Source: Pseudomonas ovata (lineage in GTDB: Bacteria > Pseudomonadota > Gammaproteobacteria > Pseudomonadales > Pseudomonadaceae). Taken from it: 64,000 nucleotides of DNA. The translations under genes were made by a program, and so were the position numbers. Where the stretch lies: the NCBI RefSeq assembly GCF_003131185.1, contig NZ_QFFU01000007.1, positions 62,001-126,000 of the forward strand, given 5' to 3'. A model generated the notes under the pieces. It made no database searches. It saw nothing but the letters and a program-made list of their open reading frames with translations, and was not told the origin of the DNA. This document shows, piece by piece, positions 1 through 8,712 of the stretch; the stretch's first letter is position 1, and each line of letters begins with the position of its first letter.

Positions 1-2349
1 GTGATCGAAGCCGGCGACTCGGAAAACATCGTGGTGCGTTATGACCTGCGCGATGTGGTCAACAACTGGTCGCGGTTTTCCTTCCCGACGTATGTCGAGG
101 TCGAGGCCGGCAACTCCACCCTGCCGGCACCGATTGCACCGCAAGCGCCCAATATGGAGCTGGACCTGGACAAACTGGCCGGTGCCGATGTGCAGACCCT
201 GGTGCTGTCGCATCGTGATATCGAGATCGGCGACACCATCAACTTCATTGCCGAACGCAATACAGCCGAGGGGATACCGCTGGCACCCTACACAGCGTCC
301 AAGGCCGTCAGCATCCCGGGCAGTTTCATCGAGTTCCTGATTCCGAACGCGCAGTTTCAGCCCATCGCCCAGGGCCGCGCCCGCTTTAAATACACAGTCA
401 GCAAGGCCTCGGGTGCGCAATTGCGTTCCAAAAGCCTGCCATTGAGCATTCTGGGCGAGGTTCAGCAACTGGCGTTGCCCATCGTGCCTGCAGCTGTGGA
501 CGGTTTGCTCGACCCGACCCAACGCAATGTCCAGGTGCAAATACCGCCTTACTACTTCATGGCCGACGGGCATGACGTCACCCTGGTGTGGATGGGCAAG
601 ACCGCCAGCGGCACCACTGTCACGCATGAGGAACTCAAGAACCTCAATCAGGATGATGTCGGCAAGACTCTCGCTTTCGTGGTCCCCGATGACAAGGTCG
701 TTGCATTGGCCGGCGGGACACTGGAAGTGCATTACACAGTGACCACTCATGAGCGGGATTTCTTCAAGTCGCCGGTACTCAATCTGCTGGTGGATATCGA
801 CAGTAATAATCCCTTGCCAGCCCCGAACGTGGACAAGGTCGATGAAAACGGCGTACTGGACCCGGACGATGTAGTGCTTGAAGCCGTGGTGCGCGTGCTG
901 CCTTACCCGGCCATGGCCGTGGGCGACAAGGTCACCGTGCGCTGGGATGGACGCACCGCCCAAGGCTCCTACAGCACCTATACTGTGATCAATGGCGGTA
1001 CGGTCAACAAAGAGGTGATTTTCAGAGTCCCGAAAAACTTTGTAGTAGCCAATCTCAATGGCACGGTCGAGGTCTGGTACGACGTGCAACGCGAGGGTCG
1101 TACAGCGGTGTCTATCAAAAAGACCCTCACTGTCAGGTCAAAGGCCTTGCCGCCGCTCCCACCCCCCCGCATCAAGGAAGCCCAGGGCAACGTCCTCGAC
1201 CCCGCCCAGGCCACCCGTGGCGCCACCGGCGTAGTCGACGCCAGTGCCCAGTTGCGCGCCGGCGATCGGGTCACCTTGCAGTGGGAAGGCCCCAAGGGCA
1301 GTGACCGTCAGGAAAAACTGATCACCGAGGCCGAGGCCGGCAAGGCGCTGGAACTGGTGTTCGCGTATGCCCTGGTGATTGCCAATGCCGGGCAGACGGT
1401 GGCGATCAGCTATACGGTCAACCGGGTCGACGGCCAGGTCCAGACCTCGGACACCTTGCAGTTACAGATTCGTCAGGGCCTGGACAGCCTGCCGGCCCCC
1501 GGCATGGACACCGTCGGTGCCGACGGGGTGCTGGTGCCTGCGCAGATCCCCGAGTCCGGCGCAACGGTCCGCGTACGCTACCCCGGCATGGGCCCGCAAG
1601 ACCGAGTGGTGGTGAAATGGCGTGGCGCGTCGAACCACGACACGGTGGAACAAGTGGTGGGCAGCGCTGCCGAGTTGCTGTTCAACGTGCCCAAGGCCCT
1701 GATCGTGGCCAGCAGTGGCCAGTCTGCCACCGTGCTCTACACCGTGTCGCGCGCAGGCCGGCAGGTCGAGTCGGCGCCCTTGTGGTTGTCGGTGTATCAG
1801 GGGCTGATCCTGAATACCACGCCTGTGACCCTGAGCGGCAAGGTGTATCTGATCCCGGGTCACCCGGACCTGCTACCGACCCTGCCGGCCGGAACCACAG
1901 TGCAACGCATTGCTCAAGGAGGCCAGGCGCCTTACACCTATCGAGCCCTGGACACCCAGGTGGCCAGGGTCGATGGCAACGGGCTGGTCACGGTGCGCGG
2001 CAAAGGCACGACCCGTATCGAGGTCAGTGACAGCCGTGGCGAAACCCTGAGCTACGAGGTCAGCGTCACCGGTGTTATCCATTGCATAGGCCTGGGCAGC
2101 GGCAGCTTTACCGCGATGTCGAATGCGGCAGCCAGTCAGGGTGCACGCCTGTGCTCGCTCAACGAGCTGCGCGAGATCCATGCCGCCTATGGCAATCGCT
2201 GGCCGATGGGCAATGCCATCTACTGGTCCTCGACCGTGGCCACCCAGAACCTGGTCGGCTGGAAATGGTACGCGGTGAAAAACCTGGTCGTAGGTGTGGA
2301 GTCCAAGCTGCTGCACAACAAGGCCACCCTGGCTGTCGCGATCCGCTAG
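1..2349 (+). CDS. Ig-like repeat surface/secreted protein, 3' part (truncated by window edge)
   Basis: The frame is open to the first base, so the true start lies upstream; the GTG at base 1 should not be taken as the start. The visible 782 residues hold about five repeats of roughly 115-125 residues, each opening with a proline-rich linker (LPAPNVDKV, LPPPRIKEA, LPAPGMDTV) followed by a G-V/N-L-D/V-P turn and beta-rich sequence, the pattern of bacterial Ig-like folds. A bacterial Ig-2-like domain follows (TVQRIAQGGQAPYTYRALD to about 690). The last 85 residues contain two Cys, LCSLNELREI and YWSSTVA, resembling small lectin-like or DUF1566-type C-terminal modules. Such proteins are usually secreted or displayed, but no signal peptide or anchor is visible here. 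A strong terminator follows the stop. Function unknown; the repeat architecture is clear. Confidence 0.75.
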   Translation: MIEAGDSENIVVRYDLRDVVNNWSRFSFPTYVEVEAGNSTLPAPIAPQAPNMELDLDKLAGADVQTLVLSHRDIEIGDTINFIAERNTAEGIPLAPYTASKAVSIPGSFIEFLIPNAQFQPIAQGRARFKYTVSKASGAQLRSKSLPLSILGEVQQLALPIVPAAVDGLLDPTQRNVQVQIPPYYFMADGHDVTLVWMGKTASGTTVTHEELKNLNQDDVGKTLAFVVPDDKVVALAGGTLEVHYTVTTHERDFFKSPVLNLLVDIDSNNPLPAPNVDKVDENGVLDPDDVVLEAVVRVLPYPAMAVGDKVTVRWDGRTAQGSYSTYTVINGGTVNKEVIFRVPKNFVVANLNGTVEVWYDVQREGRTAVSIKKTLTVRSKALPPLPPPRIKEAQGNVLDPAQATRGATGVVDASAQLRAGDRVTLQWEGPKGSDRQEKLITEAEAGKALELVFAYALVIANAGQTVAISYTVNRVDGQVQTSDTLQLQIRQGLDSLPAPGMDTVGADGVLVPAQIPESGATVRVRYPGMGPQDRVVVKWRGASNHDTVEQVVGSAAELLFNVPKALIVASSGQSATVLYTVSRAGRQVESAPLWLSVYQGLILNTTPVTLSGKVYLIPGHPDLLPTLPAGTTVQRIAQGGQAPYTYRALDTQVARVDGNGLVTVRGKGTTRIEVSDSRGETLSYEVSVTGVIHCIGLGSGSFTAMSNAAASQGARLCSLNELREIHAAYGNRWPMGNAIYWSSTVATQNLVGWKWYAVKNLVVGVESKLLHNKATLAVAIR

Positions 2350-2377
2350 AAACAACAGGTTGACCCATGATTTCAGG

Positions 2378-2405
2378 GGCGCTGCCGTTGTGGCAGCGCC
2401 TTTCT
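2378..2405 (+). terminator. Rho-independent terminator after the Ig-repeat gene
   Basis: A 9-bp perfect stem (GGCGCTGCC / GGCAGCGCC) with a 5-nt loop is followed by TTTCTC. It lies 29 bp after the stop of the Ig-repeat gene, so it separates that transcript from the next small gene. Confidence 0.8.
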
Positions 2406-2434
2406 CACCATCGCATCCAATCAAGATTTACGCC

Positions 2435-2896
2435 ATGTCAGATCTCGTCCCCATCTCAGGCCAAGCGTTACCCACCCCACAGGCGGGTGATCATTTTCGG
2501 GCCTTCATCAATGGCCAGCCCCTGCAGGTCAGTTCCCTGACTGGACGGTTGATGCTGCGGCCCGAGCTTTCGCAGGTTGCCGACCACTGGATCTGGAAAA
2601 TCATCGCCGAAGGCAAGGTCGGCCAACGGCGCACCAGTATCGGTCTGTTCTTTGATCGCGACCTTGCGCCGGGCACCTACCCGCTGGTGGGCGACTCACC
2701 GATCAGGGTGGTCTATAACGAGGCACCGCATTCGAAAAGCGTGATTTACCATTCAGCCCACTTGCAGAGCGGCAGCTTGACCTTGCTGGCGGTCGATCCT
2801 CGGCATGGGCGCGTGCAAGGCCGCTTCGACTTCGGCATTTCGGCGGTTGACTTCGAGGTCAACCGGGGTCGTTTTTCGGTGCAGTGCGAATCATGA
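2435..2896 (+). CDS. Hypothetical protein, 153 aa
   Basis: The start at MSDLVPISG was chosen because the upstream extension of the frame reads through the preceding terminator. The protein is hydrophilic and beta-rich, with regularly spaced aromatic and hydrophobic residues (DHWIWKIIAEG, IGLFFDRDLAPGTYPLVG, GRFDFGISAVDFEVNRGRFSV). It has no signal peptide and no membrane segment. It could be a small jelly-roll-like domain. It sits between a terminator and a convergent hydrolase gene (4-bp gap), so it is probably monocistronic. I do not recognise the family. Confidence 0.6.
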   Translation: MSDLVPISGQALPTPQAGDHFRAFINGQPLQVSSLTGRLMLRPELSQVADHWIWKIIAEGKVGQRRTSIGLFFDRDLAPGTYPLVGDSPIRVVYNEAPHSKSVIYHSAHLQSGSLTLLAVDPRHGRVQGRFDFGISAVDFEVNRGRFSVQCES

Positions 2897-2900
2897 CGCT

Positions 2901-3566
2901 TCAAGGCTGCAAACAGTGGGCGATGCACTCAGCGGCCTGCGCCAGGCATTGCTCATGGCTCAGGCCGGAAGCCTTCAACGGTTTGAGATCATGGTCGGCG
3001 GTGGGCAGCCAGTGCAGTTCGATGCAGGGCGACAGCGTGTAGCCCTGCACCGTCTCTCGGTTGCCCAGCGCGTCACGCTCACCCTGCACGATCAATGTCC
3101 TGCACTGCAGCCCGGCCAGGTGCGCCACCCGGGGCTTTTCCGGTTTGCCGGCGGCATAGAATGGATACCCCAGGCACACCAGCGCATCGACCAAAATCTC
3201 ATCAGCCAGCAAGCTGGCCATGCGTCCGCCCATCGACTTGCCACCGATGGCCAGCCGTCCCGGCACATGGGCGCGCACCAACGCATGCACCTGACGCCAG
3301 TGCTCAAGCAACTGGGCCTGCGGATTGGGCGGGCGCTTGCTGCCTCCGGTGCGCCGCTGCGCCATGTAGGGAAACTCGAAACGCAGCACGTTGATGCCCT
3401 GTTGCGCCAGCAGGTCGGCCATGGTGTTCATGAAGCCGCTGTCCATCGGCGCACCGGCGCCGTGTGCCAGGATCAGGGTCACGGGTGACTGCGCCTGCGG
3501 CGCGACGGCTGCCGTCCATAGCCAGCCGTTGGCGTGCGCCCATGCGGTGTGTTGGCTGTTACTCAT
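2901..3566 (-). CDS. Alpha/beta hydrolase of the KANL3/Tex30 (dienelactone hydrolase-like) family
   Basis: 221 residues with the family hallmarks: oxyanion region LILAHGAGAPMDSGFM, nucleophile elbow GGKSMGGRMAS (Ser in G-K-S-M-G), acid residue in VQGERDALG, and catalytic His in TADHDLKP. Members are small cytoplasmic hydrolases of unknown substrate, annotated in many Pseudomonas. A purine-rich Shine-Dalgarno (AAAGAGGCAGGC) precedes the ATG. The gene converges on the small hypothetical gene at 2435. Confidence 0.85.
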   Translation of the reverse strand: MSNSQHTAWAHANGWLWTAAVAPQAQSPVTLILAHGAGAPMDSGFMNTMADLLAQQGINVLRFEFPYMAQRRTGGSKRPPNPQAQLLEHWRQVHALVRAHVPGRLAIGGKSMGGRMASLLADEILVDALVCLGYPFYAAGKPEKPRVAHLAGLQCRTLIVQGERDALGNRETVQGYTLSPCIELHWLPTADHDLKPLKASGLSHEQCLAQAAECIAHCLQP

Positions 3567-3662
3567 GCCTGCCTCTTTATTGATGATGACTCGTCTGGCC
3601 TATCGCCTTGCCGATCGGCACAGCCTGACAGCAAGACAACGGCTCGCCCATCGTTCGCGCAC

Positions 3663-3686
3663 AAAAAAGCCCGCATCGCTGCGGGC
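3663..3686 (-). terminator. Rho-independent terminator for the catalase/small-protein transcript
   Basis: Read on the minus strand, a 7-bp stem GCCCGCA / TGCGGGC with a 4-nt loop is followed by six T. It lies 25 bp after the stop of the 56-residue gene and ends the katN-type transcript. Confidence 0.8.
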
Positions 3687-3710
3687 AAGGTCTCGCATGA
3701 AGCCTGGGGG

Positions 3711-3881
3711 TCAGTCGTTCAGCAACGGCCAGAGGTTGAGGCCGCGCACTTGATGAACGAGCTGGGTGGTCCTGAAGACCGATTTCATTTCCATCGCCTG
3801 CAGACTGAAGGTCCGTAATGATTTATCGAGCGTGTCGTGCGTACGCCGGGTACGCAGTAACGTGAAGGTGTTCTTGCGCAT
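3711..3881 (-). CDS. Small basic protein (56 aa) downstream of manganese catalase
   Basis: The ATG at MRKNTFTLLRTRRT has a good Shine-Dalgarno (AAGGAGCCTGCC) that overlaps the 3' end of the catalase gene; the stop is followed by a clear terminator. The sequence is basic at the N-terminus (RKNTFTLLRTRRTHDTLDKSLRTF) and ends LVHQVRGLNLWPLLND. There is no signal peptide or known motif. Position, ribosome site and terminator together argue that it is translated with the catalase, perhaps in the same stress response. Function unknown. Confidence 0.6.
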   Translation of the reverse strand: MRKNTFTLLRTRRTHDTLDKSLRTFSLQAMEMKSVFRTTQLVHQVRGLNLWPLLND

Positions 3882-3891
3882 GGCAGGCTCC

Positions 3892-4785
3892 TTATAAAGA
3901 CTCGTCCGGGGTCTTGCCCTGCACCAGGCCACTGCCCAGTTCGGCGCCGGTCAGCGGCAGGCTGGCCGGGTCGGATCGGGTGCGCAGCTTCATGTTCATC
4001 AGCGTCTGTTCGTCTTCGGCACTCAGGTTCACGGTGGCCAGGCCATCGCCGCCGTCGACCGCCGGCTGTGGATTCTCGACATAGTCGAACTCCTCGCCGT
4101 TCCAGGGGCCGCGCACAGTGGGCTCGCCCTGGGAAAGATTGAAATAGGTGCGGCTGAATTCCGGCTTGCCTGGCAACTTGCCCTGCGGGAAGTTCGGCTG
4201 GATGGCGTGCAGGGCTTTTTCGAACGACAACTGGTGGGCGATTTCCCGTGTCATCAGAAAGCCCAGTGCATCCTTGATGCCCGGATCTTCAGTCACGTTC
4301 ATCAGCCGCTCATAGACAATCTTGGCCCGCGCTTCGGCGGCGATGTTGGAGCGAAAATCTGCCGTAGGCTCGCCAATGGTGTCGATGTACGCGGCCGTCC
4401 AGGGCACGCCGGCCGAGTTGACCAGCGGCGCCCCACCGCCATACAGCAGGGTGGTGATATGGGAGTCGTTACCGGCGCCATTGAGCGAGCGATACAGTTC
4501 GCCTTCCTGCTCGACGCCTTCGGCGATCTTGCCCTTGGCTCCGCGATTGAGCATCACGATGATCGACCCGATGACTTCCAGGTGGCTCAGTTCTTCGGTG
4601 GCAATGTCAAGCAGCAGATCCTTGCGGCCCGGATCTTCTTCGCTCAGGCCCTGGGTAAAGTAGCGGGCGGCAGCCGCCAGCTCGCCCTGGGCACCGCCGA
4701 ACTGTTCGAGCAGCAAATTGGCCAGGCCCGGATTGGGTTCAGCCACGCGAACCGTGTATTGCAGACGCTTGTTATGAATGAACAT
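3892..4785 (-). CDS. Manganese (non-haem) catalase
   Basis: 297 residues, typical length. It disproportionates hydrogen peroxide using a dinuclear manganese centre held in a four-helix bundle. The expected ligand pattern is present: Glu35 in GGAQGELAAA, Glu65 and His68 in ATEELSHLE, a later Glu in NIAAEARAKIVYERL, and the His of TREIAHQLSFEKAL. Start supported by GAGGAAAG upstream of the ATG. Probably the first gene of a two-gene unit with the 56-residue protein. In pseudomonads such catalases are usually stationary-phase genes; no regulator site was identified here. Confidence 0.93.
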   Translation of the reverse strand: MFIHNKRLQYTVRVAEPNPGLANLLLEQFGGAQGELAAAARYFTQGLSEEDPGRKDLLLDIATEELSHLEVIGSIIVMLNRGAKGKIAEGVEQEGELYRSLNGAGNDSHITTLLYGGGAPLVNSAGVPWTAAYIDTIGEPTADFRSNIAAEARAKIVYERLMNVTEDPGIKDALGFLMTREIAHQLSFEKALHAIQPNFPQGKLPGKPEFSRTYFNLSQGEPTVRGPWNGEEFDYVENPQPAVDGGDGLATVNLSAEDEQTLMNMKLRTRSDPASLPLTGAELGSGLVQGKTPDESL

Positions 4786-5383
4786 GCTCTTTCCTCATTC
4801 TCGTCATCAGGTATCGGTCAGTGTTCAAGCGTGGCCGGGAATCACCGCCTGGTTGCCGCGTTGCCCGGTGCTGTGGACATTCGAAAGTGTGTGAATGAAA
4901 AGACCGTGAAGCGGGGTGCGCGGTGACGTGGCCATGCTTGATTTCTCCATGAAAAGCGTGGATTTCAAATCGTCCTGCGTGCAATGGACGCAATAGTTGA
5001 GGGGCAGAAGCGCGATGATGTTCAGCAATCTTTCATCAAAAGCCGACGAACGTAACAGGTGGCTATTAGCTGCCATCGCCTGACAACGACGGCGAAAAGC
5101 ACGCTACCGCTTCGCTTGTAAGCGCTGTGGCGCTATGTCACTGGCCGATAACTTCCCTCGCCGAGGGTTCGGCATTAAGCTTGCGTGCCCCAGGCAATGA
5201 GTCCACTGTCTGCACCCGACCCAGAGGGGGGAAAACCTGCTGCGCCTGGCCATCGGCGTTGAAAAAAGCCCGGGCCGGACGCGAGCAAAATTTCCATAGC
5301 GCCCATTCGTCACTGTCGGGTGCGGGGGCCACCGAGCGGCAAGCACACCCCATCACCTGCCAAGAAGTCCGGAACCGGTATCA
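4786..5383. other. Non-coding stretch between Mn catalase and ccoN
   Basis: About 600 bp between two divergent genes; it must hold both promoters. Short frames exist on both strands but none has a convincing ribosome site or conserved-looking sequence. I searched for an ANR/FNR box (TTGAT-N4-ATCAA) and found none good; the nearest, TTGATTTCTCCATGAA near 4939, lacks the second half. The length and GC-rich right half (5160-5380) could be the remnant of a lost gene, but I see no recognisable protein. Confidence 0.5.
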
Positions 5384-6829
5384 ATGACTACAGCAATCAG
5401 CCCGACCGCCTACAACTACAAGGTGGTCCGCCAGTTCGTCATCATGACGGTGGTCTGGGGCATCGTGGGCATGGGGCTTGGCGTGTTCATCGCCGCGCAA
5501 CTGGTGTGGCCCGAACTGAACTTCGGCCTGGAGTGGACCACCTTCGGCCGCCTGCGCCCGCTGCACACCAACCTGGTGATCTTTGCCTTCGGCGGCTGTG
5601 CCTTGATGGCCACTTCTTATTACGTGGTGCAGCGCACCTGCCAAGTGCGACTGTTCAGCGACCGGCTGGCCGCGTTCACCTTCTGGGGCTGGCAGGCGGT
5701 GATCGCCTCGGCCATTGTCAGCCTGCCGCTGGGCTACACCACCACCAAGGAATACGCCGAGCTGGAATGGCCCATCGCAATCTGGCTGGCCATCGTCTGG
5801 GTCGCCTATGCCACAGTGTTCTTCGGCACCCTGGCGCAACGGCGCACCTCGCACATCTATGTCGCCAACTGGTTCTACGGCGCGTTCATCCTGGTCACCG
5901 GCATGCTGCATGTGGTCAATCACCTGGCGCTGCCGGTCAGCCTGTTCAAGTCGTACTCCATCTATGCCGGTGCCACCGACGCGATGGTGCAGTGGTGGTA
6001 CGGGCACAATGCCGTGGGCTTTTTCCTGACCACGGGTTTTCTGGGCATGATGTATTACTTCGTGCCCAAGCAGGCCGAGCGGCCGGTGTACTCCTATCGC
6101 CTGTCGATCGTGCATTTCTGGGCACTGATCACCCTGTACATCTGGGCCGGCCCCCACCACTTGCACTACACCGCGCTGCCGGACTGGGCGCAGTCGCTGG
6201 GCATGGTGATGTCGATCATTCTGCTGGTGCCCAGCTGGGGCGGAATGATCAACGGCATGATGACCCTGTCGGGCGCCTGGCATAAATTGCGCAGCGACCC
6301 GATCCTGCGCTTTCTGGTGGTGGCCCTGGCGTTCTACGGCATGTCGACCTTCGAAGGCCCGATGATGGCGATCAAGACGGTCAATGCCCTGTCGCACTAC
6401 ACCGACTGGACCATCGGCCACGTGCATGCCGGCGCCCTGGGCTGGGTGGCGATGATCACCATTGGCGCCACCTACCACATGATCCCGCCGCTGTTCGGCC
6501 GCCAGGCCATGCACAGCATCACGCTGATCCATGCGCATTTCTGGTTGGCGACCGTCGGCACGGTGCTGTACATCGCCGCCATGTGGGTCAACGGCATTAC
6601 CCAAGGGTTGATGTGGCGGGCGGTGGATGCCGACGGCACCCTCACCTACAGCTTCGTCGCCACCCTGGTGGCCAGCCACAACGGTTATGTGGTGCGGCTG
6701 ATCGGCGGCGCTTTATTTGCCAGCGGCATGCTGCTGATGGCCTGGAATACCTGGCGCACGATTCGCGTTGGCGACCCGCACGTGGCGGCGCAAACGGCGC
6801 TTATCAGCGTGCCGGGAGCGCCGCGATGA
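5384..6829 (+). CDS. ccoN: cbb3-type cytochrome c oxidase subunit I (CcoN)
   Basis: 481 residues, the catalytic inner-membrane subunit that reduces oxygen to water at a haem b3-CuB centre with high oxygen affinity. About twelve hydrophobic segments are visible. The characteristic histidines are in [34 protein letters not shown] and [10 protein letters not shown]. The sequence matches Pseudomonas CcoN closely from [13 protein letters not shown] onward. The stop overlaps the ccoO start by 4 bp, and ccoNOQP form one transcript. Only one ccoNOQP copy is inside this window; many pseudomonads carry two in tandem. Confidence 0.97.
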   Translation: MTTAISPTAYNYKVVRQFVIMTVVWGIVGMGLGVFIAAQLVWPELNFGLEWTTFGRLRPLHTNLVIFAFGGCALMATSYYVVQRTCQVRLFSDRLAAFTFWGWQAVIASAIVSLPLGYTTTKEYAELEWPIAIWLAIVWVAYATVFFGTLAQRRTSHIYVANWFYGAFILVTGMLHVVNHLALPVSLFKSYSIYAGATDAMVQWWYGHNAVGFFLTTGFLGMMYYFVPKQAERPVYSYRLSIVHFWALITLYIWAGPHHLHYTALPDWAQSLGMVMSIILLVPSWGGMINGMMTLSGAWHKLRSDPILRFLVVALAFYGMSTFEGPMMAIKTVNALSHYTDWTIGHVHAGALGWVAMITIGATYHMIPPLFGRQAMHSITLIHAHFWLATVGTVLYIAAMWVNGITQGLMWRAVDADGTLTYSFVATLVASHNGYVVRLIGGALFASGMLLMAWNTWRTIRVGDPHVAAQTALISVPGAPR

Positions 6830-7434
6830 GGCACGACATCGTCGAGAAGAATATCGGCCTGCTGACCCTGCTGATGGTCGTGGCGGTGAGCATCGGCGGG
6901 CTGACGCAGATCGTGCCGCTGTTTTTCCAGGACGTTGCCCACACGCCGGTCGAGGGCATGAAGCCCTACACCGCGCTGCAACTCGAAGGCCGCGACGTGT
7001 ACATCGCCAACGGCTGTGTCGGCTGCCACTCGCAGATGATCCGCCCGTTCCGGGCCGAGACCGAGCGTTACGGCCATTATTCGGTGGCCGGCGAAAGCGT
7101 CTGGGATCATCCATTCCTGTGGGGTTCCAAACGCACCGGACCCGACCTCGCACGCATCGGCGGGCGCTACTCGGATGAATGGCACCGCATCCACCTGATC
7201 AACCCCCGGGACCTGGTGCGCGAATCGAAGATGCCGGCCTACCCCTTCCTGGCCCACAAGCCCGTCGACGCCACCCAGACCGCGACCAAGATGCAGGCGT
7301 TGCGCACACTGGGCGTGCCCTACACCGATGCCGACATTGCCGGCGCCGAGAAGGCCGTGCAGGGCAAGACCGAACTGGATGCGCTGGTGGCCTACCTGCA
7401 AGGCCTGGGCGTGCACATCAAGAGCAAACGGTGA
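6826..7434 (+). CDS. ccoO: cbb3-type cytochrome c oxidase subunit II (CcoO), monohaem cytochrome c
   Basis: 202 residues. An N-terminal membrane anchor (about 9-30, [20 protein letters not shown]) is followed by a periplasmic monohaem cytochrome c domain with Cys64-V-G-Cys67-His68 ([14 protein letters not shown]) and a Met ligand in SKMPAYPF. It passes electrons from CcoP to CcoN. The start was set at [11 protein letters not shown], whose ATG overlaps the ccoN stop (ATGA). ccoQ follows after 5 bp. Confidence 0.96.
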   Translation: MRHDIVEKNIGLLTLLMVVAVSIGGLTQIVPLFFQDVAHTPVEGMKPYTALQLEGRDVYIANGCVGCHSQMIRPFRAETERYGHYSVAGESVWDHPFLWGSKRTGPDLARIGGRYSDEWHRIHLINPRDLVRESKMPAYPFLAHKPVDATQTATKMQALRTLGVPYTDADIAGAEKAVQGKTELDALVAYLQGLGVHIKSKR

Positions 7435-7439
7435 CGAAC

Positions 7440-7622
7440 ATGGACATCGGAACGATTCGCGGCCTGGGCACGCTGGTGGTGCTGCTGGCTTTCGTGGGCC
7501 TGGCGCTGTGGGTGTTCAGCCCGAGGCGCAAACAGGCATTCGACGAGGCCACCCTGCTGCCGTTTGCCGATGAGCCGGTGCCAGCGCGCAAACCGCAAGG
7601 CCCGCAGGCACCCGACGCATGA
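7440..7622 (+). CDS. ccoQ: cbb3 oxidase small subunit IV (CcoQ/FixQ)
   Basis: 60 residues: a single transmembrane helix (GTLVVLLAFVGLALWVF) followed by R-R-K-Q and an acidic, proline-rich cytoplasmic tail, as in CcoQ, which stabilises the CcoP-CcoNO complex. It starts 5 bp after ccoO, and its stop overlaps the ccoP start (ATGA). Size and position between ccoO and ccoP are diagnostic. Confidence 0.93.
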   Translation: MDIGTIRGLGTLVVLLAFVGLALWVFSPRRKQAFDEATLLPFADEPVPARKPQGPQAPDA

Positions 7623-8593
7623 GCAGCGGCTGGAGCCTGTACATCACCGTCCTGACCCTGGGCACGCTGGCGGGCCTGACCTGGCTGTTGCTGGCCACTC
7701 GCAAGGGCGAGCGCAAGGAGCCCGGCGAGCAGACCACCGGCCATGTCTACGACGGCATCGAGGAATACGACAATCCGCTGCCGGCATGGTGGTTCAAGCT
7801 GTTCATTGCAACGATTGTGTTCTCGCTCGGGTATCTGTTGCTGTACCCGGGGCTGGGCAACTGGCGCGGCCTGCTCCCAGGTTATGCCTGGCTCGACGCC
7901 GGCAGCCAGACACGCTTTGCTGATGGCCAGCAGGGCTGGAGCGCTGTGCATGAATGGGAAAAGGAAATGGCCCGTAGCGACGCACAGTACGCACCGATCT
8001 TTGCGCGCTTTGCAGCCATGCCGGTGGAGGCTGTGGCCCGGGACCCTGAAGCCTTGCAGATGGGCGCCCGGTTGTTTGCTGCCAATTGTTCGGTGTGCCA
8101 CGGCTCGGATGCCAAGGGCGCCTACGGTTTTCCGAACCTGACCGACGAGCATTGGCGCTGGGGCGGCGATGCCCAGTCGATCAAGACCAGCATTCTCAAT
8201 GGGCGCCGCGCCGTGATGCCCGGCTGGGGGCCGGTGCTGGGCGAGCAAGGCGTCAACGACCTCGCCGCCTGGCTGCTCACCCGCCTCGGCCGGCCGCTGC
8301 CCGAGGGCCTCAAGCTCGACCCGGTGGCCGGCCAGCAACGCTACGCCGCCACCTGCATCGCCTGCCATGGCGCCGAAGGCAAGGGCAATCCGCTGCTCGG
8401 CGCCCCCGACCTGACCCAGCCCGGGGCCTATATGTACGGCACCGGCTTTGCGCAATTGCAGGAAAGCATCGCCAAGGGCCGCATGGGCCAGATGCCGGCG
8501 CAAAAAGCCATTCAGGGCGATGACCGCGTGCATGTGCTGGCCGGCTATATCTACAGCCTGTCGCGCCAGGACAAGACGGTTGAAGTGCCGTGA
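7619..8593 (+). CDS. ccoP: cbb3-type cytochrome c oxidase subunit III (CcoP), dihaem cytochrome c
   Basis: 324 residues. Two N-terminal hydrophobic helices (about 7-26 and 56-78), the two-helix form of CcoP found in Pseudomonas, precede a periplasmic part with two cytochrome c domains: Cys157-S-V-Cys160-His161 and Cys246-I-A-Cys249-His250, with likely Met ligands in RAVMPGWG and GQMPAQK. It accepts electrons from soluble cytochromes. Translationally coupled to ccoQ. The 119 bp to ccoG suggest a separate transcript for the assembly genes. Confidence 0.96.
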   Translation: MSSGWSLYITVLTLGTLAGLTWLLLATRKGERKEPGEQTTGHVYDGIEEYDNPLPAWWFKLFIATIVFSLGYLLLYPGLGNWRGLLPGYAWLDAGSQTRFADGQQGWSAVHEWEKEMARSDAQYAPIFARFAAMPVEAVARDPEALQMGARLFAANCSVCHGSDAKGAYGFPNLTDEHWRWGGDAQSIKTSILNGRRAVMPGWGPVLGEQGVNDLAAWLLTRLGRPLPEGLKLDPVAGQQRYAATCIACHGAEGKGNPLLGAPDLTQPGAYMYGTGFAQLQESIAKGRMGQMPAQKAIQGDDRVHVLAGYIYSLSRQDKTVEVP

Positions 8594-8712
8594 TCATTAA
8601 ACCGTGTGAAAGGCACTGATCCCATCACGCGACCCCGTGTCGCAGGTCAATCCTACAGGCCCGGCGTATCCTTGCTGTCACCGGCCTTTTCGAACAGCCG
8701 CAGGACGTTGCG

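Noticed and set aside
4934..4952. Possible ANR/FNR box upstream of ccoN (TTGATTTCTCCATGAA)
   Set aside because: Only the left half fits TTGAT-N4-ATCAA; the right half is missing.
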